Shown here: positions 1 through 9,108 of the stretch, one piece after another | How the letters are laid out: every line of letters starts with the position of its first letter | Position numbering within the stretch: the stretch's first letter is position 1 | Assembly: GCF_000626635.1 (NCBI RefSeq) | Contig: NZ_CP007451.1 | Location: 4,694,501-4,758,500, forward strand | Length of the DNA stretch: 64,000 nt | Direction: 5' to 3' | DNA from: Draconibacterium orientale | GTDB lineage: Bacteria; Bacteroidota; Bacteroidia; Bacteroidales; Prolixibacteraceae | Notes under the pieces: model-generated | What the model was told of the DNA's origin: nothing | The model's input: only the letters and a program-made list of their open reading frames with translations | Database searches by the model: none | Translations under genes and position numbers: made by a program

Positions 1-2
1 CA

Positions 3-221
3 AAAGCAGACTGGGATAAGGAAACCAAAATGCTGGAAGTTACTTTCGATGATACAAAAACCAACATCCACAAAGTACACATGGCCGTTGCAGCTGTTGG
101 CCACGATACCGATATGCACAAAGCAAAAGACGAAGTTTACGATAAACTTCCGAGCTGCTGTAAATACGACCGTACGGCAGAAGCCAAAACCGAAGAAGGA
201 CACGAGGGACATATGCATTAA
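3..221 (+). CDS. Heavy-metal-associated (HMA) domain protein, 5' truncated
   Basis: The reading frame is open to the left edge, so only the last 72 codons are present and the true start lies outside. The visible part (TKMLEVTFDDTKTNIHKVHMAVAAVGHD) matches the second half of the ferredoxin-like HMA fold, in which the strand-helix after the metal-binding loop ends in an A-x-x-G-[YH]-D turn. A Cys pair (LPSCCKYD) and a His-containing tail (EGHEGHMH) follow. The CxxC loop expected near the start is not in the window. The likely role is binding or carrying Cu, Zn or similar ions, which fits the RND metal pump downstream. The family is well supported; the metal is inferred. Confidence 0.75.
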   Translation, partial: KADWDKETKMLEVTFDDTKTNIHKVHMAVAAVGHDTDMHKAKDEVYDKLPSCCKYDRTAEAKTEEGHEGHMH

Positions 222-244
222 TTTTTTATTGAACTGAACAGAGA

Positions 245-274
245 GGGTTTCATTCGTTTGTGAAACCCTTTTTT
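245..274 (+). terminator. Intrinsic terminator after the HMA gene
   Basis: GGGTTTCA and TGAAACCC form a perfect 8-bp stem with an 8-nt loop, followed by six T residues. It lies 23 bases after the HMA stop codon and separates that gene from DUF302. Confidence 0.85.
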
Positions 275-424
275 GTGGCCGGAATTCGCAGGTTGTCGAA
301 AATTTTCTACAAACAAATGTCAACTATTTCTCGGTACGCCTCGTAAACAATACGCTAGCTAATCCTGTTAGCAATGGCATGATTTTACCAGTGTTTAAGA
401 CAACACACTTTAAAACGTTTTATT

Positions 425-814
425 ATGAAGTATTATATTGAAACAACCATTGAAACTGACTTTGATTCAGCAGTAGAAAAAGTAAAAGAAGAACTTAAAA
501 AGGAAGGATTTGGAGTGTTAACGGAGATTGATATTCACAACACCCTAAAAGCGAAACTGGATGTGGATTTCAGACCATACAAAATTCTTGGTGCCTGTAA
601 TCCACCCAATGCATTTGAAGCACTGAAAGCAGAAGAACATATCGGATTAATGCTGCCTTGTAACGTAGTTGTTCAGGAGTCATCGGAACCGGACAAAATT
701 AAAGTTTCGGCAATCGATCCGGTTGCATCAATGATGGCAGTTGACAATTCCGCTATCGAACCAATCGCTCACCTTATTAAAGATAAGCTGGCACGTGCAA
801 TCGAACAGCTGTAA
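425..814 (+). CDS. DUF302 family protein
   Basis: A 129-residue cytoplasmic protein with no signal peptide or membrane segment. The pattern FDSAVEKVKEELKKEGFGVLTEIDI near the start, then a central LGACNPPNAFEAL and LMLPCNVVV, is characteristic of DUF302, a dimeric alpha/beta domain of unresolved biochemical function that often accompanies metal or thiol genes. The two conserved Cys (LGAC, LPC) are present. It stands alone between a terminator and the His-rich gene and probably has its own promoter, which I could not place confidently. The family call is firm; function is unknown. Confidence 0.85.
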   Translation: MKYYIETTIETDFDSAVEKVKEELKKEGFGVLTEIDIHNTLKAKLDVDFRPYKILGACNPPNAFEALKAEEHIGLMLPCNVVVQESSEPDKIKVSAIDPVASMMAVDNSAIEPIAHLIKDKLARAIEQL

Positions 815-860
815 TTGTTGTTAAATAGAAACAAAAAGCCCCCGTTCTGCAACTTTTTAT

Positions 861-868
861 TATTTTTG
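861..868 (+). promoter_or_regulatory. Bacteroidota -7 box before the His-rich gene
   Basis: TATTTTTG matches the TAnnTTTG -7 consensus. It sits 32 bases before the TTG codon at 901. No good TTG -33 box is seen at the usual 17-23 bp spacing. Confidence 0.5.
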
Positions 869-900
869 CTTTATTCGGAATTGAACTGAACAAATAGAGC

Positions 901-1338
901 TTGATAAAGACGATTAAACATATCGGAAGTTTTTTACTTATTCTTGCTGGTGCAATTATACTGTCGCATGCTTTTATCCCCCATCATTTGCACAACGGAG
1001 AGGCAGTTATCGAAACATCCGAATGTCATTGTATTTATCATCATCATGAAACATCAGCTCAGACAGCAAGTTGTACACACGACCATTCCGAAAGTGAATC
1101 GACCGACTGTGTACTTCATAACCTGCTGGTACTTCCCGGAAAGCAAATCAGGGCTGATCAGCCGCTAATTGCAACTATCCTTCAAAATACCTACTGCTCG
1201 TTGCTGATTACCGGCCTGTTTAATGCCGATTTGAATATTATCCAAAGCAACTGGCACTATCACATTGAAGGGACAATTCCCCTACCCACCAATATCCACA
1301 CTTTCACACGAGGGCTTCGCGCGCCTCCATCAGTTTAA
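901..1338 (+). CDS. Small exported His-rich protein, possible metal-binding accessory of the efflux operon
   Basis: 145 residues starting with a TTG codon; no in-frame ATG would retain the hydrophobic N-terminal helix (about residues 7-25), which looks like a signal sequence or anchor. The next 50 residues are rich in His and Cys (PHHLH, CHCIYHHHE, CTHDHSES, DCVLH). I infer periplasmic metal binding, perhaps sensing or scavenging copper or zinc ahead of the CusBA-type pump whose adaptor starts 78 bases downstream. It resembles the small His-rich proteins annotated DUF6769 in Bacteroidota, but I cannot confirm that match. The TTG start is supported by a TAnnTTTG box just upstream. Confidence 0.6.
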   Translation: MIKTIKHIGSFLLILAGAIILSHAFIPHHLHNGEAVIETSECHCIYHHHETSAQTASCTHDHSESESTDCVLHNLLVLPGKQIRADQPLIATILQNTYCSLLITGLFNADLNIIQSNWHYHIEGTIPLPTNIHTFTRGLRAPPSV

Positions 1339-1416
1339 TTTTCCCACCTCAACACCTTTAAGGTTCCGCTAAAAGGAACCAACATTATTTATTTGGAAAA
1401 TTAAATAGCATATAAA

Positions 1417-3003
1417 ATGAAATTGAAATATTTATGGGTGGCAACAATCGCCTTTCTTTTATTTTCATGTCACCAAAATTCTTCCCACGATCATAACAAC
1501 GCAGACGAACACGATCACGATCATGAAATGCACGCGGAAGAAGCGGATCACGACCACGAAGCGGGGGAAGCAGAAAGCGAACACGAACACGAGAAAATTC
1601 AGTACACCGTTTACAGCAACGATTTTGAGTTGTTTGCCGAAGCCGACGCAATGGTAAGCGGCGAACATGCTGATGTACTGGCACATTTTACTTCGCTCGC
1701 GGATTTTAAACCGCTTGAAGAACCGGCGAAAATTACTGCCAGACTTATTGTAAACGGCAAAACAATAACTGAAACTTTAAATGAACCGCTTCAAAAAGGC
1801 ATTTACAGTTTTGAACTGAAACCAACAACCACAGGTGAAGGGAAATTGTATTTCGATATCGAAACCAAAGGTCAACAATTTGAACTTGTTATTCCCGATG
1901 TTGACGTTTTTGCCAACGACGAAGAACTACACAGTCATCACGATCACGGTGATGAGCCATCGGCAATAAATGCAACCGTTTTTACAAAAGAACAATCGTG
2001 GAAAATTGATTTTGCAACTGCTTTGCCACTGGAACAAGAATTCGGCCCGGCAATTAAAACAGTGGCCAAAATAGAGCCTGCACGTGGCGAAGAAGAGATT
2101 GTTGCTGCAAAAGCTTCAGGATTAGTATTGTTTACGAACAACAACCTGGTTGAAGGAAAGAAAGTAAATAATGGCGAAAAACTCTTTTCAATTTCATCGA
2201 GCGAAATGGCAGAAAACAACTTTGCCGTTCAACTGGCCGAAGCCAAAAGCAATTATGAAACCAACAAGGCAAATTATGAACGTAAATCAGAACTGATTAA
2301 AGATCGTCTGGTATCGGAACAGGAATTACTGAATGCAAAAAACACCTACGAAACCAGTAAAGCTGTTTACGAGAATTTGTCGAAAAACTTCAACGAATCC
2401 GGTCAGATGGTAAAAAGCAAAATGAACGGTTTTGTGAAACAGATTTTTGTAAGCAACGGCCAATATGTTGCTGCCGGACAACCTTTGGTGAGCATCACGC
2501 AAAACAATAAATTGCTGCTTACCGCGCAGGTTCAGCAGAAATACCTTTCGTATTTACCGTCGATAAATACAGCGAATATTACGACAATGCACGACAACAA
2601 ATCATACACACTTGAAGAATTGAACGGTAAGATCCTTTCGTATGGAAAGTCGGCTAGCGATAATTCGTACCTGTTTCCGGTAAATCTTGAAATTGGAAAT
2701 CATGCAGGTTTTGCACCGGGAACTTTTGTTGAAGTTTTCCTGAAAACGGTAACCAGTTTAAAAGCCATTACCGTTCCGAACAGCGCATTGCTGGAAGAAC
2801 AGGGGATTTACTATGTTTTTGTGCAGGTAACACCCGAGATGTTCGAAAAACGCGAGGTTAAAATCGGCGGAACTGATGGCCTGCTAACCGAAATAACTTC
2901 GGGATTAAGTACTGATGAGCGAATTGTAACACAAGGTGCGATGCAGGTAAAACTGGCAAAATCAACCGGAGCTTTGGATCCGCACGCCGGGCATGTTCAC
3001 TAA
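1417..3003 (+). CDS. RND efflux periplasmic adaptor, CusB/CzcB type, His-rich
   Basis: 528 residues. A lipoprotein-type signal ends at Cys18 (LLFSC), followed by a His/Asp/Glu-rich stretch to about residue 60, a second His cluster near 172 (HSHHDHGDE) and a C-terminal DPHAGHVH. The core shows membrane-fusion features: lipoyl half (ASGLVLFTNNNLVEGKKVNNGEKLFSI region), long hairpin coiled coil (about 265-325), then SKMNGFVKQIFVSNGQYVAAGQPL and beta-barrel domains. It bridges inner-membrane pump and outer-membrane channel and may pass metal directly. It starts 78 bp after the His-rich gene and ends 12 bp before the pump. The extra N-terminal domain and His density point to divalent or monovalent metal cations; the specific ion is inferred. 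Confidence 0.9.
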   Translation: MKLKYLWVATIAFLLFSCHQNSSHDHNNADEHDHDHEMHAEEADHDHEAGEAESEHEHEKIQYTVYSNDFELFAEADAMVSGEHADVLAHFTSLADFKPLEEPAKITARLIVNGKTITETLNEPLQKGIYSFELKPTTTGEGKLYFDIETKGQQFELVIPDVDVFANDEELHSHHDHGDEPSAINATVFTKEQSWKIDFATALPLEQEFGPAIKTVAKIEPARGEEEIVAAKASGLVLFTNNNLVEGKKVNNGEKLFSISSSEMAENNFAVQLAEAKSNYETNKANYERKSELIKDRLVSEQELLNAKNTYETSKAVYENLSKNFNESGQMVKSKMNGFVKQIFVSNGQYVAAGQPLVSITQNNKLLLTAQVQQKYLSYLPSINTANITTMHDNKSYTLEELNGKILSYGKSASDNSYLFPVNLEIGNHAGFAPGTFVEVFLKTVTSLKAITVPNSALLEEQGIYYVFVQVTPEMFEKREVKIGGTDGLLTEITSGLSTDERIVTQGAMQVKLAKSTGALDPHAGHVH

Positions 3004-3015
3004 AAAACAGACACT

Positions 3016-6000
3016 ATGATTAACAATATTATAAAGTTCTCGCTGAACAACAAATACCTGATTATTTTGTGTTCGGTGGTGCTGGTAGTGTTCGGGATTT
3101 ACACGGCCAAAAATATGGACATTGACGTGTTTCCGGACCTTACGGCGCCTACCGTAATTGTAATGACCGATGCACACGGAATGGCTCCCGAAGAGGTGGA
3201 GCGTCTGGTTACCTACCCCATTGAAACGGCAGTAAACGGAGCAATGGGTGTTCGTCGCGTGCGTTCATCTTCAGGACTCGGCTTTTCATTTGTATGGGTT
3301 GATTTCGATTGGGGCACCGACGTTTACAAAGCCCGCCAGGTGGTGAGTGAAAAACTGATTACCGTGCAGGAAGCCATGCCCGAGAATGTGGGTGAACCAA
3401 TTCTGGCGCCACAATCGAGCGTAATGGGTGAAATATTTTTTATGAGCCTGCAAGCCGATTCTACCGACCTGATGACTTTGCGTTCGATCGCCGAATGGGA
3501 TATTCAGCCCGTGATTTTGGCAACAGGTGGAGTTTCGCAGGTAACTATTATTGGTGGCGATTACAAACAGTACCAGGTACTGGCCGATCCGCTAAAAATG
3601 AATTTTTACGGCGTATCCATCAATGAGCTGGCCGATGCCTGCCGCGAGATGAGCCAGAATTCAACAGGTAAAATCGTGCGCGAACATGGTAACGAATATG
3701 TGGTTCGCGGTGTTGCCCGTACTTCAAATCCTGCAGAACTGGGAAATACTTTTATAAAAACCGTCAGTGGTAACCCTGTTCGGGTAAACGATGTTGCCGA
3801 AGTAAAAATTGGCAGTGCCGTAAAAATGGGCTACGCTTCGCACAATGCTAAAAAGTCGATTATTATTTCGGTTTCGAAACAGCCCAATACCAATACGCTG
3901 GACGTTACTGAGAACATTGAGCAAAAGCTGGAAGCAATGAAAGCTACGCTGCCTCCCGATGTAACCATAAATACTAAAATTTTCCGACAGGCAGATTTTA
4001 TCGAAACTTCGGTTAATAATGTTCAACGTGCGCTGTTGGAAGGTGCCGTGTTGGTTATCATTATCCTGTTTTTGTTCCTGGGAAGTTTCAGAACAACAGT
4101 AATTTCCTTGCTTGCCATTCCGCTGTCGTTATTAGGATCGGTAATCGTGCTGAACCTTTTTGGTCTCAACATCAACACCATGAGTTTGGGTGGAATGACC
4201 ATCGCAATCGGTTCGCTGGTTGACGATGCCATTATCGATGTTGAGAACGTATATAAACGTCTCCGGCAGAATTTCCAACTGCCAAAAGGCGAGCGACAAA
4301 GTGCATTCGCAGTGGTTTACGAGGCATCAAAAGAAATCAGGGCGTCTATTTTAAATGCAACACTCATTATTATCGTAGCTTTTATGCCACTCTTTTTCCT
4401 TTCGGGAATGGAAGGCCGCATGCTAAAACCGCTCGGAATTGCTTACATCGTTTCCTTGTTTATGTCGCTGATTGTTGCCATGACATTAACGCCACTACTT
4501 TCGAAAATGATGTTGTCGGGCGACAACTATTTATCACGGAAATCAAAAGAAAGCTGGCTGGCACGAAATCTCACTGTAGGTTACGAACGTTCGCTGGTTT
4601 GGGTGCTCAACCACAAAAAAATAGTGATATTCCCCATTCTTGGTTTGTTTGTGGTATCGCTGTTTATTTTTTCGGGATTTGGACGCAGTTTCCTTCCCGA
4701 ATTTAACGAAGGAGCTTTAACACTTTCGGTAATTACTCAACCCGGAACATCACTGCACGAAAGCGATAAATTGGGTGAGCTGGTTGAAACCGAAATGCTT
4801 TCCATCCCTGAAGTGAACAGCACAGCACGACGTACCGGACGTGGCGAACTGGATACACACTCGCAAAGTACCAACAGTGCCGAAATTGATGTGAATTTTA
4901 CGCTAAACGACCGCGAACTGGAAATATTTTTGAAAGATGTACGAAGCAAACTTTCCGGAATTCCGGGAATTGCGTTTACCGTTGGGCAACCTTTAGGGCA
5001 CCGCATCGACCACATGCTTTCAGGAACCCGCGCCAACATTGCCATAAAATTGTTTGGCTCCGATTTAAACCGGATGTTTCAAATGGGTAACGAGATTAAG
5101 TCGCACATTGTTGACATCGACGGGCTGGTTGACGTAAACGTTGAACAGCAGGTTGAAATTCCGCAGATTCAGATTCGTCCAAATCGTAATATGCTGGCCT
5201 TTTACGGCATTCCTATTCACGAATTTAACGAATTTGTGGATATCGCATTGGGCGGTGAAAAAATGGCCGACATTTATGAAGGGCAACAAACATACGATTT
5301 GCTGCTTCGTTACAAAACCGATTACACCGACCAGATGGAAGGCATAACAAATGCACTGATCGATACCTCCGATGGGAAAAAAGTACCACTCAGCGAAGTG
5401 GCTGAAGTGGTTTCGGCAAGTGGACCAAATTCCATCAGTCGCGAAAATGTAAAACGTAAACTGGTAGTTTCGGCAAACGTTGCCGGACGTGATTTGCACA
5501 GTGTTGTAGAAGAAATCAAACAAAGTATAAACGAGAATATCGATTTACCGGAAGGCTATCGTGTTGAATACGGTGGACAGTTTGAAAGCGAGGAAAAAGC
5601 ATCGCGCATGCTACTGCTCACATCCATTGCCGCGCTTTTTGTGATCTTCCTGCTTTTATTTCAGGAATTCAAAAACTTTAAACTGGCAGGTATCATTTTG
5701 CTGAATTTACCGCTGGCATTGATCGGTGGAATTTTTGCCATCATGCTTACTTCCGGAATGCTGAGTATTCCGGCAATTATAGGTTTTATCACACTTTTTG
5801 GTATTGCAACACGAAACGGAATTCTGCTGGTTTCGCGTTATCAAAGTCTGGAGCAGCAGGGCGAGAAACTGTACGACACGCTGGTACACGGATCAAAAGA
5901 CCGTTTGTTACCTATTTTAATGACAGCACTAACAGCTGCTCTGGCGCTTATTCCGCTGGCAGCCAATGGCGATTTGCCGGGAAACGAAATACAAAGCCCG

Positions 6001-6117
6001 ATGGCACAGGTAATTTTGGGAGGTTTGCTCACATCAACCATCCTGAATATATATGTGGTGCCCATCGTTTACTACGCCTTAAGCAAAAATGGAAACATAA
6101 AAAAGGATTTAAAATGA
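3016..6117 (+). CDS. Heavy-metal efflux RND transporter, CusA/CzcA family
   Basis: 1033 residues, the normal length for the HME-RND family. TM1 lies at about 13-31; two large periplasmic loops and two sets of membrane helices follow. The TM4 proton-relay region reads AIGSLVDDAIIDVENVYKRL (about 398-417), with paired Asp typical of RND pumps. It exports cations from periplasm or cytoplasm through the adaptor and TolC-like channel, driven by protons. The gene is 12 bp after the adaptor and its stop overlaps the next start (ATGA), so the three genes form one operon. Family is certain; Cu/Ag versus Zn/Co/Cd selectivity cannot be settled by eye. Confidence 0.95.
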   Translation: MINNIIKFSLNNKYLIILCSVVLVVFGIYTAKNMDIDVFPDLTAPTVIVMTDAHGMAPEEVERLVTYPIETAVNGAMGVRRVRSSSGLGFSFVWVDFDWGTDVYKARQVVSEKLITVQEAMPENVGEPILAPQSSVMGEIFFMSLQADSTDLMTLRSIAEWDIQPVILATGGVSQVTIIGGDYKQYQVLADPLKMNFYGVSINELADACREMSQNSTGKIVREHGNEYVVRGVARTSNPAELGNTFIKTVSGNPVRVNDVAEVKIGSAVKMGYASHNAKKSIIISVSKQPNTNTLDVTENIEQKLEAMKATLPPDVTINTKIFRQADFIETSVNNVQRALLEGAVLVIIILFLFLGSFRTTVISLLAIPLSLLGSVIVLNLFGLNINTMSLGGMTIAIGSLVDDAIIDVENVYKRLRQNFQLPKGERQSAFAVVYEASKEIRASILNATLIIIVAFMPLFFLSGMEGRMLKPLGIAYIVSLFMSLIVAMTLTPLLSKMMLSGDNYLSRKSKESWLARNLTVGYERSLVWVLNHKKIVIFPILGLFVVSLFIFSGFGRSFLPEFNEGALTLSVITQPGTSLHESDKLGELVETEMLSIPEVNSTARRTGRGELDTHSQSTNSAEIDVNFTLNDRELEIFLKDVRSKLSGIPGIAFTVGQPLGHRIDHMLSGTRANIAIKLFGSDLNRMFQMGNEIKSHIVDIDGLVDVNVEQQVEIPQIQIRPNRNMLAFYGIPIHEFNEFVDIALGGEKMADIYEGQQTYDLLLRYKTDYTDQMEGITNALIDTSDGKKVPLSEVAEVVSASGPNSISRENVKRKLVVSANVAGRDLHSVVEEIKQSINENIDLPEGYRVEYGGQFESEEKASRMLLLTSIAALFVIFLLLFQEFKNFKLAGIILLNLPLALIGGIFAIMLTSGMLSIPAIIGFITLFGIATRNGILLVSRYQSLEQQGEKLYDTLVHGSKDRLLPILMTALTAALALIPLAANGDLPGNEIQSPMAQVILGGLLTSTILNIYVVPIVYYALSKNGNIKKDLK

Positions 6118-7292
6118 AACAACTGATAATCACACTTATATCAATACTGGCTCTTAGTCAATTTGCATCGGCGCAAGATAGCGTAGAAACCTTGTTGACA
6201 GAGATTGAACAAAACAACACCACCCTTTCGGCGCTCCGAAAAACGGTTGACGCTAAAAAAATGGGCAATAAAACAGGTATTCAACTGCAAAACCCGGAAG
6301 TGGAATTTCATTATTTGTGGGGCAATCCATCAGCTATTGGCAACCGCACGGATATCAGCGTTCAGCAGTCGTTTGATTTTCCGTCGGCTTATGCCTACCG
6401 CAACCAGATTGCAGAACTGAAAAATGAACAGGCCGAGCTGGAGTACAAAAAACAAAAGATGGATATTTTCCTCCAGGTGCGTTTGATTTGTGCCGAACTC
6501 ACCTATCAGAATGCACTGCAAGCAGAATACCAAAAGCGACAGGAAAATGCCAGCCAGATTGCAAAATCTGTTAAAACAAAGCTCAATGCCGGAGAATCTA
6601 ATATTCTGGATCAGAACAAAGCCAAAGTGACGCTTTTAAATACAGAAGCCGAACTTCGCCACATTGAAATTCAAAGGCAAACGCTTTTACAACTGCTGGC
6701 AACACTAAACAGTGGCATTGCTGTTGATTTTGAAAATACAGCTTTTCAGAATACGCCAATCACTACCGACTTTGAACAATGGATGACGCAAGCGGCCGTT
6801 AACAACCCGATGCTGGACTGGTTAGAACAGGAAATTGCCATTTCTGACAAGAACACGCAATTACAGAAAGCGCAAAGTCTGCCCAAACTAAATGCAGGTT
6901 ACATGAGCGAAAAAGTAGTTGGCGAACATTTTCAGGGCGTTTCGGTGGGCGTTTCAATACCATTGTTTGAGAATAAAAACACCGTAAAATATGCCCGCCT
7001 GAAAAGCGAAGCGGCGAAACAAAGCGAAACCGATGCAAAGTTCCGTTTTTACAGTGAAATGAAAACGTTGCATGCCAAAGCAATCGGAATTCAACAAAAC
7101 ATTACACGGTTTCGTGAGCAGCTATCTTTGCAAAGCGATCTTAATCTGTTGCGTAAAGCGCTGGACAAAGGAGCGATTTCGCTAACCGAGTATCTATTTG
7201 AGCTAACAGTTTATTACGACAGCCTGGAAAAATTGCTTGATATGGAAAAGGAATTAAGCATTACCAGGGCGCAATTATTGATTTACAGCTAA
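6114..7292 (+). CDS. Outer-membrane efflux channel, TolC/CusC family
   Basis: 392 residues with a cleavable signal peptide ending near residue 20 (ALSQFASAQD). Two copies of the long-helix OEP repeat are visible as heptad-rich segments (about 25-200 and 215-390), consistent with a trimeric alpha-barrel/beta-barrel channel. The start codon overlaps the pump stop by four bases, showing translational coupling and identifying this as the outer-membrane component of the same metal-efflux complex. It is shorter than Escherichia coli TolC, as is usual for HME-associated channels in Bacteroidota. Confidence 0.9.
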   Translation: MKQLIITLISILALSQFASAQDSVETLLTEIEQNNTTLSALRKTVDAKKMGNKTGIQLQNPEVEFHYLWGNPSAIGNRTDISVQQSFDFPSAYAYRNQIAELKNEQAELEYKKQKMDIFLQVRLICAELTYQNALQAEYQKRQENASQIAKSVKTKLNAGESNILDQNKAKVTLLNTEAELRHIEIQRQTLLQLLATLNSGIAVDFENTAFQNTPITTDFEQWMTQAAVNNPMLDWLEQEIAISDKNTQLQKAQSLPKLNAGYMSEKVVGEHFQGVSVGVSIPLFENKNTVKYARLKSEAAKQSETDAKFRFYSEMKTLHAKAIGIQQNITRFREQLSLQSDLNLLRKALDKGAISLTEYLFELTVYYDSLEKLLDMEKELSITRAQLLIYS

Positions 7293-7326
7293 GATTTTTT
7301 ATTAATAATTGATTAAGCTGTTTAAG

Positions 7327-7397
7327 GACCAAAGTTAAATGGAGAACGTAGATCATGTATTGTTCTTGTTCACCCTCCCTCCGACTTTGGTCTTTTT
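7327..7397 (+). terminator. Long-loop intrinsic terminator after the metal-efflux operon
   Basis: GACCAAAGT (7327-7335) pairs perfectly with ACTTTGGTC (7384-7392), followed by TTTTT. The 48-nt loop is long, but it contains GGAG and CTCC that could extend pairing. It fits the end of the operon at 7292. The rest of 7293-7750 is AT-rich, with no convincing gene: a 60-codon frame at 7339-7521 has no family features. Confidence 0.6.
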
Positions 7398-7723
7398 GTT
7401 TCCTCACCACTCCTTATTTTGCAATGGCATCATCCTTACTGGTTCCACTTATTTTTATCTTCAATACCACCCAGTTAACATTGAAATGATCTTCAATATC
7501 TTCCTAGTTTTTGTTGCCTAAATCAATCTTATCCTTTAGTAGAGTTAATTTATCATTCCACAGTAACCATAAGAATTAGAATACGTTACTTAAATTAATT
7601 TTTACTTAAATCTTGGAAAGCATATATGCTCACAAATCAACGACCTAAGATCGTAATAGATTTCAAAAATGACACATAAATTATTTATATATCTATTTAT
7701 ATAGTTATTTAGATTGTATAACA

Positions 7724-7731
7724 TATATTTG
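7724..7731 (+). promoter_or_regulatory. -7 promoter box of the second efflux operon
   Basis: TATATTTG fits TAnnTTTG, 19 bp before the ATG at 7751. The 60 bp upstream is almost pure A/T (ATATAT and ATTTAT runs), resembling an UP-like or flexible region. No clear TTG -33 box is seen. Confidence 0.55.
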
Positions 7732-7750
7732 CGGCGAAAAAGAATCAAAA

Positions 7751-9094
7751 ATGATTACTAATATGTCAACACAAAAATTCAATTACCTGGTATTATTGCT
7801 GTTATTAACGCCGGCAATAATAAAGGCACAGCCAAGACCATTAAGCTTGAGCGAGGCACTTACCCTTGCCCAGGAAAACAACCTTAATGTGAAAAGTGCC
7901 CAAGCCCGTGTGGAAGCCGCACGAGCCAGCTACCGAATGACAAACTCTGTTTTTTTACCGGGAGTGGAAGCGAGTCACACCGGCATGTCAACCAATGACC
8001 CGCTAAATTCTTTTGGGTTTAAATTAAAACAAGAGATTGTAACACAACAGGATTTTAACCCTGACCTGCTAAATGATCCGGGAAGTATCGAGAATTTCCA
8101 GACAAAAATTGAGTTGAAGCAGCCTTTGCTGAACCTGGATGGAATTTACGCCCGTAAGGCAGCCAAAAACCAATTGGATGCCATGTCGTTTCAGAGCAAC
8201 AGGGTTAAACTGAACATTAACTACGAAGTGAAAAAAGCGTATTTTATGCTTGAGCTGGCCGAGTCGTCGGTTGAGGTACTGCAAAAATCAGTTGCCGTAG
8301 CGGAAGAAGCTTTACGCTTAACAAAAAACAATGCTGAACAGGGATTTGCCAAAGAAGCTGATGTGCTGGAAGCCTCCGTTCGTGTTGAAGAACGCAAGAA
8401 TCAGTTATTGGAAGCACAAAACCAGCGCCAAACAGCTAACGACTTTTTGGCGTACTTATTAGGAATGGAATTCAGCGAAGTGATTGAAACTACCGATTCG
8501 CTTATTCAACCACCAATGCAAGTGATTATCGACCGAAATTCGGTAAACCTCGAAAACCGTTCGGATATGCTGGCTTACCAAAAACAAATTGAGGCCGGCG
8601 AGAACATGGTAAAATCGAATAAAATGAAATTCGTTCCGCGCCTGAATGCTTTTGGTGCCATGGAATGGAACGACGAATCGTTGTTCGGAACCTCAGCTAA
8701 TAATTATATGGTTGGCGCTTCTTTAAGCTGGAGTCTGTTTAGCGGATATAAAAATGCAGGAGCCATTCAACACGCCACTGCACAGTTGGACGAAGCACGA
8801 ATTAACTACGAAGATTACCTGTCTCAAAGCCAGATTGAAATCAATCGTGCAACACGTAAAATGGAACTGAATTATAACCGAATCCAATCGAGCAAACTGG
8901 CAAAAGAACAGGCACAGGAGTCGTTACGAATCCGCACCAACCGTTTTGAGCAAGGACTGGAAAAAACGGCTGATCTACTCATGTCTGAAGCCCTCACTTC
9001 GCAAAAAGAATTAGAATACATACAAGCCATTTATAACTACAAGCAATCCATTTTCGAAATGGAATTGCTTATCGAACAAGATATTAACGAATAA
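7751..9094 (+). CDS. TolC family outer-membrane efflux protein
   Basis: 447 residues; signal peptide ends near residue 26 (IIKAQP). Shows the OEP signature LSLSEALTLAQENNLNVKSA after the signal and two long coiled-coil repeats. First gene of an operon with a lipoprotein adaptor 14 bp downstream and an AcrB-like pump, so it should be the dedicated outer-membrane channel of that complex. ATG codons at 7751 and 7763 are both possible; 7751 lies 13 bases after the predicted transcription start. Confidence 0.9.
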   Translation: MITNMSTQKFNYLVLLLLLTPAIIKAQPRPLSLSEALTLAQENNLNVKSAQARVEAARASYRMTNSVFLPGVEASHTGMSTNDPLNSFGFKLKQEIVTQQDFNPDLLNDPGSIENFQTKIELKQPLLNLDGIYARKAAKNQLDAMSFQSNRVKLNINYEVKKAYFMLELAESSVEVLQKSVAVAEEALRLTKNNAEQGFAKEADVLEASVRVEERKNQLLEAQNQRQTANDFLAYLLGMEFSEVIETTDSLIQPPMQVIIDRNSVNLENRSDMLAYQKQIEAGENMVKSNKMKFVPRLNAFGAMEWNDESLFGTSANNYMVGASLSWSLFSGYKNAGAIQHATAQLDEARINYEDYLSQSQIEINRATRKMELNYNRIQSSKLAKEQAQESLRIRTNRFEQGLEKTADLLMSEALTSQKELEYIQAIYNYKQSIFEMELLIEQDINE

Positions 9095-9108
9095 ACGCCA
9101 TATTTAAG

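Noticed and set aside
7339-7521. 60-codon frame after the metal-efflux operon
   Set aside because: It overlaps the terminator stem, lacks any family feature and has hydrophobic low-complexity composition from A/T-rich DNA.
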